Positions 7,963-15,009 of a stretch of DNA of 35,938 nucleotides are shown here, in pieces. The notes under the pieces are model-generated. The model saw only the letters and a list, made by a program, of their open reading frames with translations, had not been told where the DNA came from and searched no databases. Positions within the stretch are counted from its first letter, which is position 1. Every line of letters starts with the position of its first letter. The stretch is from Flavobacteriaceae bacterium (GTDB taxonomy: Bacteria; Bacteroidota; Bacteroidia; Flavobacteriales; Weeksellaceae): NCBI GenBank assembly GCA_018260565.1, contig JAGLAZ010000002.1, forward strand, positions 99,431-135,368, given 5' to 3'. Both the position numbers and the translations under genes were made by a program.

Positions 7963-8877
7963 TTATTTCCACTTGCTCCACTTCCCATTGATATTTTTAG
8001 GAGAAAGAAGGCTCATAAGTTCTTTAAGATCATTTAGCCTAAGGGTAGTACTATTTCCTGTAGAAAATATTTGATAAATTTCGTCAGCTTTAGTGTCAAT
8101 AAAAATATTTAGAGGATAGTTCAACTGATAATTATTCTCATAAACTTGCAGTTGCATCAGTGCATTTTTAATGTTAGTTTTTGCTGTAAGTTCATCTGCA
8201 GTTTTATATAAAATATCCAAACCATTTCTATGATATTGATAATTAGTTTGCCTAAAATTTACTGCATTAGCAGCCAAAATATTGTTGATAAGAGCAGCTC
8301 GGGTACGGTTGCCTTCAGTTAGAAGCCATCCCCCATACCCTTGATTTTGGGAATTATTTGCGATTTTTAAGGCTGTATCAAAGGCTTCTTTTCCGCCCAT
8401 ATTCTGGAAACTATCAGCATCTGTTCCAATGATTACGAAACAATAAAAACTGATGATATCTATTAGATTTTTGCCACTAAATTGCCTTTCATTAAAGATA
8501 AGATTCTCATTTTCAATATATTCGAAATCTATTCCCGTATCATTAATATTCAGCATAGGGCTCTCGTAAGTGGAGTTGTATACAGGGCGTACAGACTGTA
8601 CTACCAAGGTTCCTTTATATCTGTTCCCGTTTCGCTCTGAAATAATAAAACTGAAGTTGGATTTTATTTTTTCAAAATTTTGGAGACGTCTACCAGTCCA
8701 GCTTGTGTTATTGATAAAATCCCTCAGATTTTTTTCTAATTGTCTAAATACCTGATTATTAGACCCTGCTATTTGTTGGCTGTTCACTGTTACATCAGCT
8801 AAAATCTCTTGCCCCTGCAGATTAGAAAAACTGCACCAGATAAGGATAGCCAAGGAGAATAAATAAGATTTCTTCAT
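7963..8877 (-). CDS. DUF4835 family exported protein
   Basis: This 304-residue protein begins with a signal peptide (MKKSYLFSLAILIWCSFSNL, cleavage probably after GQ at about 23). The mature part starts EILADVTVNSQQIAG and contains SWTGRRLQNFEKI and YYCF/DADSF-like segments typical of the DUF4835 family of Bacteroidetes. No function is established for the family. Its position between coaBC and recN is a recurrent gene order in Flavobacteriia, from general knowledge. The coaBC stop lies 21 bp upstream, which supports cotranscription. Confidence 0.88.
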   Translation of the reverse strand: MKKSYLFSLAILIWCSFSNLQGQEILADVTVNSQQIAGSNNQVFRQLEKNLRDFINNTSWTGRRLQNFEKIKSNFSFIISERNGNRYKGTLVVQSVRPVYNSTYESPMLNINDTGIDFEYIENENLIFNERQFSGKNLIDIISFYCFVIIGTDADSFQNMGGKEAFDTALKIANNSQNQGYGGWLLTEGNRTRAALINNILAANAVNFRQTNYQYHRNGLDILYKTADELTAKTNIKNALMQLQVYENNYQLNYPLNIFIDTKADEIYQIFSTGNSTTLRLNDLKELMSLLSPKNINGKWSKWK

Positions 8878-8898
8878 AATTAAGAACCTAAAAATACG

Positions 8899-10122
8899 CT
8901 ATTTTAAAAAATTGTGGTGACAAAAGGTAAGTATTTCTTGCGCCACATGTACTTTGGGCATTAGCGGTAGAGCCAGCTGATCTTTTTCTGTGATGATATA
9001 GATTTTATTAGTGTCAGTTCCGAAGCCAGCCCCTTCATCTTCTAGCGTATTTAGAACTATTACATCAGCATTTTTTTTACTGAGTTTTTCTTTAGCATAT
9101 TTCAATCCTTGTGTAGTTTCTAAAGCAAATCCCACCAAAATCTGATCTGTTTTTCTTTTTCCCATTTCTTGTAGAATGTCAGGGTTTTTTATTAATTCTA
9201 TTTGCATAGAATCCCCGTTTTCTATATTTTTTTTTATTTTCTGGGAAGCAATATTTTTTGGACGATAATCTGCAACGGCTGCAGCAGCTATTACAAGGTC
9301 CTGAGATGAGAAATTTTTTAATGCAACATCATACATTTCTTGGGCAGTTTCTACATTAATGAGTTTAATATTAGGATGCTGAGGTACGAGGTTCGTAGGC
9401 CCTGATATTAAAGTCACCATTGCTCCCATTTGTGCGGCCTTATCTGCCAAAGCATAACCCATTTTTCCAGAGCTTCTATTACCTATGAAGCGTACTGGAT
9501 CTAATGGCTCATGCGTGGGACCAGCTGTTATAAGTACATTTTTCCCTTTAAATTCATTTTTAGACGATAAGGATGTATTGACATACTCCATAATAACTTC
9601 CTCCTCAGCAAGTCTACCTTTACCGGAAAGACCACTCGCCAATGCTCCATCACCTACTGGAATTATTTGATTTCCAAAACTCTCCAGGTTTGAAAGGTTT
9701 CTCTGGGTACCAGGGTGAGCGTACATATCAAGATCCATAGCAGGAGCTATCATCACGGGGCACTTTGCACTTAAATAAACAGCTAAAAGAAGATTATCGC
9801 ACATTCCATGTGCCATTTTAGCAAGCGTATTGGCTGTACATGGTGCTATTAATAGAAGATCCGCCCATAAGCCCAGTTCTACATGATTATTCCAACTTCC
9901 ATCCTCCGAGGAATAAAATTCTGAATAAACCGGGCGTTCACTCATTGTTGAAAAACTTAATTTAGTTACAAATTCTTCGGCACAAGGCGAAAAAATTATC
10001 TGAATCTCTGCTCCTAATTTCTTAAGGTGCCTTACCACAGCATGCATTTTATATGCAGCTATACCTCCTGTGATCCCGAGGATAATTTTTTTCCCTTTAA
10101 GAGCTTGCGGAGTCTTTTCCAT
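8899..10122 (-). CDS. coaBC: Bifunctional phosphopantothenoylcysteine decarboxylase / phosphopantothenate-cysteine ligase
   Basis: CoaBC carries out two consecutive steps of coenzyme A synthesis: ligation of cysteine to 4'-phosphopantothenate, then FMN-dependent decarboxylation to 4'-phosphopantetheine. The N-terminal CoaC flavoprotein domain (about 10-180) shows GITGGIAAYK (16-25), the catalytic His80 in HVELGLWADLLLIAP, and PAMD (127-130). The CoaB domain (about 190-405) shows ITAGPTHEPLDPVRFIGNRS, then AAAVADYRP and LIKNPDIL. Where the Escherichia coli enzyme has the active-site Cys (ACG), this one reads ASG (Ser163 in LASGLSGKGR). A promoter and an upstream terminator suggest coaBC can be transcribed separately from rpoZ. 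Confidence 0.96.
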   Translation of the reverse strand: MEKTPQALKGKKIILGITGGIAAYKMHAVVRHLKKLGAEIQIIFSPCAEEFVTKLSFSTMSERPVYSEFYSSEDGSWNNHVELGLWADLLLIAPCTANTLAKMAHGMCDNLLLAVYLSAKCPVMIAPAMDLDMYAHPGTQRNLSNLESFGNQIIPVGDGALASGLSGKGRLAEEEVIMEYVNTSLSSKNEFKGKNVLITAGPTHEPLDPVRFIGNRSSGKMGYALADKAAQMGAMVTLISGPTNLVPQHPNIKLINVETAQEMYDVALKNFSSQDLVIAAAAVADYRPKNIASQKIKKNIENGDSMQIELIKNPDILQEMGKRKTDQILVGFALETTQGLKYAKEKLSKKNADVIVLNTLEDEGAGFGTDTNKIYIITEKDQLALPLMPKVHVAQEILTFCHHNFLK

Positions 10123-10140
10123 ACTTTTTTATCGTGATAA

Positions 10141-10169
10141 CAAATGTAAGTTGTTTCCTTTAATCCAAA
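10141..10169 (-). promoter_or_regulatory. Bacteroidetes-type promoter of coaBC
   Basis: On the minus strand, TTTG (10169-10166) and TACATTTG (10148-10141) are separated by 17 bp. This agrees with the Flavobacterium consensus TTG-N17-23-TAnnTTTG. The coaBC ATG follows 18 bp later, so the leader would be very short. This is the best-matching promoter in the window. Confidence 0.7.
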
Positions 10170-10173
10170 TAAA

Positions 10174-10201
10174 TATAAAAAAAACCGGCAGATTTGCCGG
10201 T
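10174..10201 (-). terminator. Terminator between rpoZ and coaBC
   Basis: Stem ACCGGCA (10184-10190) pairs perfectly with TGCCGGT (10195-10201) around a GATT loop. On the minus strand it is followed by a run of eight T residues (10183-10176). It lies just after the rpoZ stop and should end the bamD-rpoZ transcript. Confidence 0.87.
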
Positions 10202-10208
10202 ATATTTT

Positions 10209-10538
10209 TTAGTTGGTAGTTTCTTCTTCCTTTTTTCTGTAATAGATTTCGTCATTTAGCCATTCTGCAATAGCATATGATGTAGGTTTGGGAAGTTTCT
10301 CGTAATGGCGAGAAATTTCAATTTGTTCTCTATTTTCAAAAACTTCTTCGGTAGAACTTGTAGGAACGGTGAATTCTTCCAATTTTTCCTTCAATTCATT
10401 ACGCATTGTGCTATTAATTTGTTCCGCACGCTGACCCATTATTACAATAGCTTCATAAATAGAGGATACTTTTCCTTCTATCTTATCTCTATCATAGGTA
10501 ATGGTGCTTTCTTCAGGGTGATATTTATGTTTCGTCAT
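10209..10538 (-). CDS. rpoZ: RNA polymerase omega subunit, Bacteroidetes type
   Basis: The 109-residue protein contains SSIYEAIVIMGQRAEQIN (about 25-42), the hallmark of the Bacteroidetes omega subunit, and ends with a segment including ENREQIEISRHYEKLPKP. Omega assists assembly and stability of the core RNA polymerase in the cytoplasm. The gene order bamD - rpoZ - coaBC supports the call, because the sequence is far from proteobacterial RpoZ. TATCTTTG at 10580-10573 is a possible own -7 box in the 48-bp gap after bamD. Confidence 0.92.
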   Translation of the reverse strand: MTKHKYHPEESTITYDRDKIEGKVSSIYEAIVIMGQRAEQINSTMRNELKEKLEEFTVPTSSTEEVFENREQIEISRHYEKLPKPTSYAIAEWLNDEIYYRKKEEETTN

Positions 10539-10572
10539 AGGTGATGAAGATTCTTAATTAGAATTTAGTCTG

Positions 10573-10580
10573 CAAAGATA
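10573..10580 (-). promoter_or_regulatory. Possible -7 box for rpoZ
   Basis: TATCTTTG on the minus strand matches TAnnTTTG and lies 34 bp upstream of the rpoZ ATG, just after the bamD stop. No TTG is found at the -33 spacing, so this is a weak call. Confidence 0.4.
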
Positions 10581-10586
10581 CGGCAT

Positions 10587-11564
10587 TTATAATTTGATTT
10601 TAATAGCATCTTCTGGTTGTACCGCACTTGCACTATCGCGAAGATTTTGCTGAGCTCCTTGAATTTCTTTGGAAAATTTTGAAAGTACTTTTTGATCCTT
10701 AAGTTTCAGATTCTTTTCGTTTTTTGCCTCTAATTTTTTAACTTCTTCTTCATATAAGGCTTTATCAATTTTGAACTTTTCCTTTTCTGTCTCTATTTTA
10801 GGCAATAATTTTTGAGCTAATACCACATTTTCTGGATATTTCCCTCGTGCTACTTCCTGTGCGTAACTTTCTGCTAATTTAAGACGCTCCTCTTTAAGGT
10901 CATAGCGAGAGTTGACAGCGAGTTCATATTTAGATCTTAAAAGATATTCAATGATTTTTGGCCGTAGTTTTGTGCTAGGATACTCATCCAACACGCCTTG
11001 TAAAGCAACGGTAGCGGCCTTATATTGTGCGATATCATAGTATTGCTTTGCGTTAGAATAGGCTTTTAACTCTAGTTTATCATATAATTCAGTGATAAGA
11101 GAGTTAATATTTTTAGACCTTTCAGAATTGGGATACGCGTCAATAAAGCTTTGTAACTCTTCTATAGCAGATAATGTATTTACCTGATCCAATTTATAGT
11201 CCATAGAACCTTCGTAGTAGCAGAGAGCCGACATATACGCAGCTTCCTCTACGCGAGGATCTAGAGGAAATGAAACAGTGAATTTTTTAAACTGATGACC
11301 TGCAAGACGATAGTTCTTTTCATAGTAATTCGCATATGCGGTACGAAATACTACATTTGCCGCGTCATCAGTAAATGCTACTAAGCTTGCAAGCCTATCA
11401 TAAAGCTCTATGGCTTCCGCATATTTCTTTTTCTCAAAATTATCATTGGCCACTTTTAGGATAAAATCCTTATCTGCTGATTTTAAAGCCGCATCTTGCT
11501 GGCTATTACATGCTTGTAAAACGAATAAAATAGCGATGCCTACAGATGCAATTTTTTTTTTCAT
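10587..11564 (-). CDS. bamD: Outer membrane assembly lipoprotein BamD
   Basis: BamD is the TPR lipoprotein of the BAM complex that inserts beta-barrel proteins into the outer membrane. The ATG at 11564 (MKKKIASVGIAILFVLQAC) is preferred over a TTG two codons upstream. It gives a type II signal peptide with lipobox LQAC, modified at Cys19. The 325-residue product is mostly helical with TPR-like repeats, for example FEKKKYAEAIELYDRLASL, YEKNYRLAGHQFKKF and FIDAYPNSERSKNIN. The last 70 residues are lysine-rich and coiled-coil-like, longer than the core fold needs. It leads the bamD-rpoZ unit. Confidence 0.93.
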   Translation of the reverse strand: MKKKIASVGIAILFVLQACNSQQDAALKSADKDFILKVANDNFEKKKYAEAIELYDRLASLVAFTDDAANVVFRTAYANYYEKNYRLAGHQFKKFTVSFPLDPRVEEAAYMSALCYYEGSMDYKLDQVNTLSAIEELQSFIDAYPNSERSKNINSLITELYDKLELKAYSNAKQYYDIAQYKAATVALQGVLDEYPSTKLRPKIIEYLLRSKYELAVNSRYDLKEERLKLAESYAQEVARGKYPENVVLAQKLLPKIETEKEKFKIDKALYEEEVKKLEAKNEKNLKLKDQKVLSKFSKEIQGAQQNLRDSASAVQPEDAIKIKL

Positions 11565-11611
11565 ATTCAAAACCTTGAAAATAGTATTCCTTTATAAGAG
11601 GAAAATTTTAG

Positions 11612-11619
11612 CAAAAGTA
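11612..11619 (-). promoter_or_regulatory. -7 box of bamD
   Basis: TACTTTTG on the minus strand matches TAnnTTTG, 47 bp upstream of the bamD ATG. No clear -33 TTG is present. Confidence 0.5.
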
Positions 11620-11687
11620 CAGCATTTCGATTACACGTTATAGTATATTATCTTAGCACCCCAAAATATAAGTAAAAAAGTAAACTG

Positions 11688-12395
11688 ATGATATATATTG
11701 ATCTCCTCCATCACTCCATAGATAAGCAGAAAGTAGCGCCACAAAATTTACAAGAATATGATGAATTAGTAACCTCTACAGATTCAGTTACTACAATCAT
11801 GGGGATAAATGCTCTCAATGAAACTGCAGATAAACCCCCGGAATATTGGTTTTCTTATGGAATACATCCCTTAGAAATTCAAAATATTGATGTAGCAGAA
11901 AAGATAGAAGTATTAAATAAATATATCAATGAAACTGCATGCCTTGCTGTAGGAGAGTGCGGTATGGATACTCGAGCAGAGACTGCTACACGCCAGCAGA
12001 GACTCATTTTAGAGCAGCAGCTTAGCCTAGCTGTGGAGCATAATAAACCTGCATTACTACATTGTGTGGGACATCATTTGGAAATAATTGAAGTCTTGAA
12101 AAAATTCCCGAAACTGAAAGTAATTATGCTTGGATTTAATAAAAATAAAGAATGGGCAGATAAGTTTTTAAAGCTCAATGTATACTTAAGTTTCGGAAAA
12201 GATTTATTGCGTTATGATCATGTTCAACAATATTTTAAAGACTTACCGTCGGATTGTATTTTTATAGAAACAAATAATTCCGAAGTAGACATTAAAGAGT
12301 TATACGCCAAGGCTGCAAGCCTTAGAAACACCGATGTAGCAAGTCTTACAAAACAAGTTGCAACTAATTTTTATCGACTATTTACAGTAAAATAA
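11688..12395 (+). CDS. TatD-family protein lacking several metal ligands
   Basis: The 235-residue protein follows the TatD metal-dependent hydrolase (TIM barrel) plan, as in the short TatD-like proteins of flavobacteria. Matching landmarks are YIDLLHHS at the N-terminus, GIHP, AVGECGMD with the conserved Glu, and ALLHCVG with a conserved His. The canonical first His of HxH is Leu (DLLHH, usually DTHCH), the His before GF is absent (IMLGFNKN), and the usual ETD near the end is ETN (IFIETNNSE). It may therefore be a non-catalytic or altered-metal member. It stands alone upstream of the rnpA region. Confidence 0.8.
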   Translation: MIYIDLLHHSIDKQKVAPQNLQEYDELVTSTDSVTTIMGINALNETADKPPEYWFSYGIHPLEIQNIDVAEKIEVLNKYINETACLAVGECGMDTRAETATRQQRLILEQQLSLAVEHNKPALLHCVGHHLEIIEVLKKFPKLKVIMLGFNKNKEWADKFLKLNVYLSFGKDLLRYDHVQQYFKDLPSDCIFIETNNSEVDIKELYAKAASLRNTDVASLTKQVATNFYRLFTVK

Positions 12396-12761
12396 TAGGA
12401 AAATATTGGTCTGTATGGAATCCTCTGAACAACAATAAAATGTTGTAGGATTTGGCGGAAGAGGGGAGCCATATTCAGGCAGGAATTCAAAAAAATTAAT
12501 TTTTGGTTTGTGTTAATAATTACGAATGCCTGTTCAGAAGCTAATTTCTTAGGAGGTTTACATTTTTATCTGCTAAAAATTTGAACATTATAATTAATTA
12601 TTTCAGAAGTTAGCCTATATAATGTATGCGTGAAATTACTTTTTATTTAGGAATAGCGCCGTTCTTGAATCCAGTATTCGAAATTTATAGATGCTTGTTA
12701 TAAGTTAAATTTGCCCATCGTTACTTATCACGCTTCAACAAATTAGTCTATCCCAGAGTCA
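12396..12761. other. 366-bp intergenic region upstream of rnpA
   Basis: This holds no ORF above eight codons that looks real. It contains an imperfect hairpin (AATCCT 12419-12424 with AGGATT 12447-12452; ACAACA 12429-12434 with TGTTGT 12441-12446) without a T-run, and a perfect AT palindrome AAAAATTAATTTTT near 12490-12503. A distant CAGGCA/TGCCTG pair lies at 12476-12481 and 12527-12532. TAAATTTG at 12706-12713 is the probable -7 box of rnpA. I do not recognise an RNA family; in particular the SRP RNA core GGAAGG...GCAGCC pattern is not present. Confidence 0.5.
12706..12713 (+). promoter_or_regulatory. -7 box of rnpA
   Basis: TAAATTTG matches TAnnTTTG and lies 48 bp before the rnpA ATG. No TTG is found at the expected -33 spacing. 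Confidence 0.5.
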
Positions 12762-13127
12762 ATGGAAAAATTTTATCGATTAAAAGAAAAAAAGCGAATA
12801 GACAGGCTGTTTTTAGATGGGAAATGGAGCCATTATAAAGACTTAAAAATTATTGTACTACAAGATAATGAACCCGGAATTTATATTGGAGTCTCTGTAG
12901 GTAAAAGATTTATGAAACGTGCTGTGGATAGAAATCGCGTGAAACGCCTTTTAAGAGAGGCTTACCGTGAAAATTCCTCAATAGTAAGAGAGACCTTTGG
13001 AGAGAATTTTTGTCTTATGATTTTTTGGGCGAGTAGTACAATGCCAAACAAAATGCATGATGTATCAGGATTTTTACAAGCACAATTGCAAAAAATAAAA
13101 CAAAACCTTAATCCTCCAAAGGTTTGA
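12762..13127 (+). CDS. rnpA: Ribonuclease P protein component
   Basis: RnpA is the protein cofactor of RNase P, which matures the 5' ends of tRNAs. The 121 residues start MEKFYRLKEKKRIDRLF and contain the RNR signature in KRAVDRNRVKRLLREAYR (about 52-69), which binds the RNA. Length and charge are normal. rpmH is not adjacent. The stop (13125-13127) lies inside the 3' end of the minus-strand gene at 13108, a 20-bp tail-to-tail overlap. Confidence 0.95.
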   Translation: MEKFYRLKEKKRIDRLFLDGKWSHYKDLKIIVLQDNEPGIYIGVSVGKRFMKRAVDRNRVKRLLREAYRENSSIVRETFGENFCLMIFWASSTMPNKMHDVSGFLQAQLQKIKQNLNPPKV

Positions 13128-14472
13128 TCATTCTTAGCGCCTTTATTTCCTCAATTTGCGTGGTATATTTTTCTTTAGACTTCGGATTTTTTTGTATTAA
13201 AATTTCGTAGCCTGCGATAGCCTTAGTGTATAATTTTTGCTCCCGGTAGATGCGTGCCAAGGTCTCTGTCATAAGATGAGAAATGTCTCTGGTACGGTCT
13301 CTGCCTACCTGTACGGGATTATCTTCCTTATACTTGCTTATCTTAGGGTTGTTTTCTAAAAATTGGTCTATGGCACTATCCTTCGTACTTACAAGATTTT
13401 CACCAGTGTTTATTTCAGGAATTACAATAGGTGTTGCCTGAAGAATTTCTTTTTGTATCTCTGCTTTTTCAGATGGGATACTATCCTTTTCTATAGGATT
13501 TTCATTGATTTCTTTAGTTTCAGATTTTACCGGGTGAATCTGTAGCCAGTTTTCCCAAGTGTTTACAAATGAATGTACATTACTATATTTAGGGGCAGAA
13601 ATTGGTTTTTTTGTAGGTGTCTCATGGGCATCTTCTAAAACTTTTACTTGCTCTGGAATTTCAATTGATGTAGGAATATCGACTGTTATTTCCTGCTTCT
13701 GAACAGGTGCTCCAGTCTTTTTTCTCATCTTTTCTTCTACTTCACGGATGAGGCGTTCCATCTCCGATTCCCTTTTTTGATATAAATTGGTGGACTCTAA
13801 AGGTACAGCCAGCGCATCTGGTGAAGGTACTAATGTAATTTTGGTTTTATGTTCTGTATCTTCTTGAAAGTTCAGTTTAACGGGTTCATCCTCTTTTGAT
13901 AGTGTGGATATTTCAACTGTTTCCTTATAATCTTTCTTACTACTATCCGTTAAGGACACTTCTTCATATACAGTTAAAGATTCTTCCACTATTTTATTTT
14001 CATCCGCAATTTTTTCAATAACTATAGGTTCAGTTTCAGGTGGTATAATTTTGTCTAATATGAAGGTTTCTACTAAATTTTCCTCACTGTTTTCTCGCTT
14101 CGAAATTGTAGTATCGATAGGGTTAACAGGTTGATTTTCAACAGACTCATTTCCTGATAAAGGAATAGTATTCAATGGATTAACGTTAATTTCTTCTATT
14201 GGCTCATTAGGTATTATTTCCTTATCCTTTTCATGGTGAATAAAAGAATATAGGGATTTTTTATCTGCACTATGGGCTGCAGCTAGACCAGCAAATACAT
14301 CTATTTTCTCAGGTTCATAGGTATAAATAGCTCTCAGCCGAAGTGCTTGAAGTGACTGCATATAAGGAAACCTTGAAATTTCATTATGTAATATAGGAAT
14401 ATCCTGTGATAGTAATGTTTCAGGATTTTTTAAAATTTCTATAGTCCTTGGATGTAATTGAGAGTATATCAT
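13108..14472 (-). CDS. TPR-like protein with long disordered middle region
   Basis: The 454-residue protein has three parts. A conserved N-terminus (1-75) has RTIEILKNPETLLSQD and SRFPYMQSLQALRLRAIY. A long acidic stretch rich in Glu, Thr, Ile and Pro (about 85-380) has little predicted fold. A C-terminal helical unit (about 390-450, SHLMTETLARIYREQKLYTK, then GYEILIQKNPKSKEKY) resembles a single TPR repeat. No signal peptide is visible, so it is probably cytoplasmic. Proteins with this layout occur in flavobacteria but I know no function. It lies 15 bp after lptE and is probably cotranscribed with lptE and the sigma-54 activator. Confidence 0.75.
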   Translation of the reverse strand: MIYSQLHPRTIEILKNPETLLSQDIPILHNEISRFPYMQSLQALRLRAIYTYEPEKIDVFAGLAAAHSADKKSLYSFIHHEKDKEIIPNEPIEEINVNPLNTIPLSGNESVENQPVNPIDTTISKRENSEENLVETFILDKIIPPETEPIVIEKIADENKIVEESLTVYEEVSLTDSSKKDYKETVEISTLSKEDEPVKLNFQEDTEHKTKITLVPSPDALAVPLESTNLYQKRESEMERLIREVEEKMRKKTGAPVQKQEITVDIPTSIEIPEQVKVLEDAHETPTKKPISAPKYSNVHSFVNTWENWLQIHPVKSETKEINENPIEKDSIPSEKAEIQKEILQATPIVIPEINTGENLVSTKDSAIDQFLENNPKISKYKEDNPVQVGRDRTRDISHLMTETLARIYREQKLYTKAIAGYEILIQKNPKSKEKYTTQIEEIKALRMIKPLED

Positions 14473-14487
14473 AGCGTGAGTTGTAGC

Positions 14488-15009
14488 CTACCAGGCGGCC
14501 ACTATATCATTAAATATTCTATTAATAATCCGCTCAGTTACTAGATTTACCTGGCTTGCTTCTATTGTTGCGATATCTAAATCACTATTGAAGGTTGCTT
14601 GGTCGGTATAGGATTTATCAAAGTTTAATGCAGAATTTATCTTATTTTCATAATGTATTTTCACCGTAATGCTAAGTTTATTTTGAGCAGCCTGTGCCGT
14701 TCCACCGGGTGCCTCCACTGCACTTACTATGGTGGTAGGGGTTATGCTATAGTCGGTAATTTCTCCTTCTACCAAAAGATCCGGCTGAATGGTGTTGCCA
14801 CGAAGTGTAGTGCGCTGGAGAAAGCGGTTTTTTATATCATTACTAAATTTCTGTGCCAACTCTGGATTTACCAATGTGGCATTATTCGGAAAAGGACGAA
14901 TATCTATGGTTCTCATTTCAGGCGTTAGAGTGTTACCTGTGAATGAATAACAATGGATGAGTGAGATGCTGATGGAGAAAAGTGATAATAGTAGGAAAAA
15001 GCGTTTCAT
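14488..15009 (-). CDS. lptE: LPS-assembly lipoprotein LptE
   Basis: LptE is the outer-membrane lipoprotein that plugs the LptD barrel for lipopolysaccharide export. The 173 residues begin MKRFFLLLSLFSISISLIHC, with a lipobox (LIHC, Cys20). Then follow YSFTG, IDIRPFPNNATLVNPELAQK, GEITDYSITPTT and a C-terminal helix ITERIINRIFNDIVAAW-like. This pattern is that of Bacteroidetes LptE. Its ATG overlaps the last base of the upstream activator's stop, a coupled arrangement common in this phylum. Confidence 0.88.
   Translation of the reverse strand: MKRFFLLLSLFSISISLIHCYSFTGNTLTPEMRTIDIRPFPNNATLVNPELAQKFSNDIKNRFLQRTTLRGNTIQPDLLVEGEITDYSITPTTIVSAVEAPGGTAQAAQNKLSITVKIHYENKINSALNFDKSYTDQATFNSDLDIATIEASQVNLVTERIINRIFNDIVAAW

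Noticed and set aside
12419-12452. Hairpin after the TatD-like gene read as a terminator
   Set aside because: It has a 4-nt bulge and no T-run, so it does not look like a Rho-independent terminator.
12400-12760. Possible SRP RNA or tRNA in the gap upstream of rnpA
   Set aside because: I found neither the SRP core motif nor a cloverleaf with the TTCGA arm.
14365-14380. TAAGGAAACCTT resembling the ACIII promoter palindrome, also near 25892
   Set aside because: Both extra copies fall in coding sequence where they encode Arg-Phe-Pro-Tyr on the minus strand, so they are explained by codon content.
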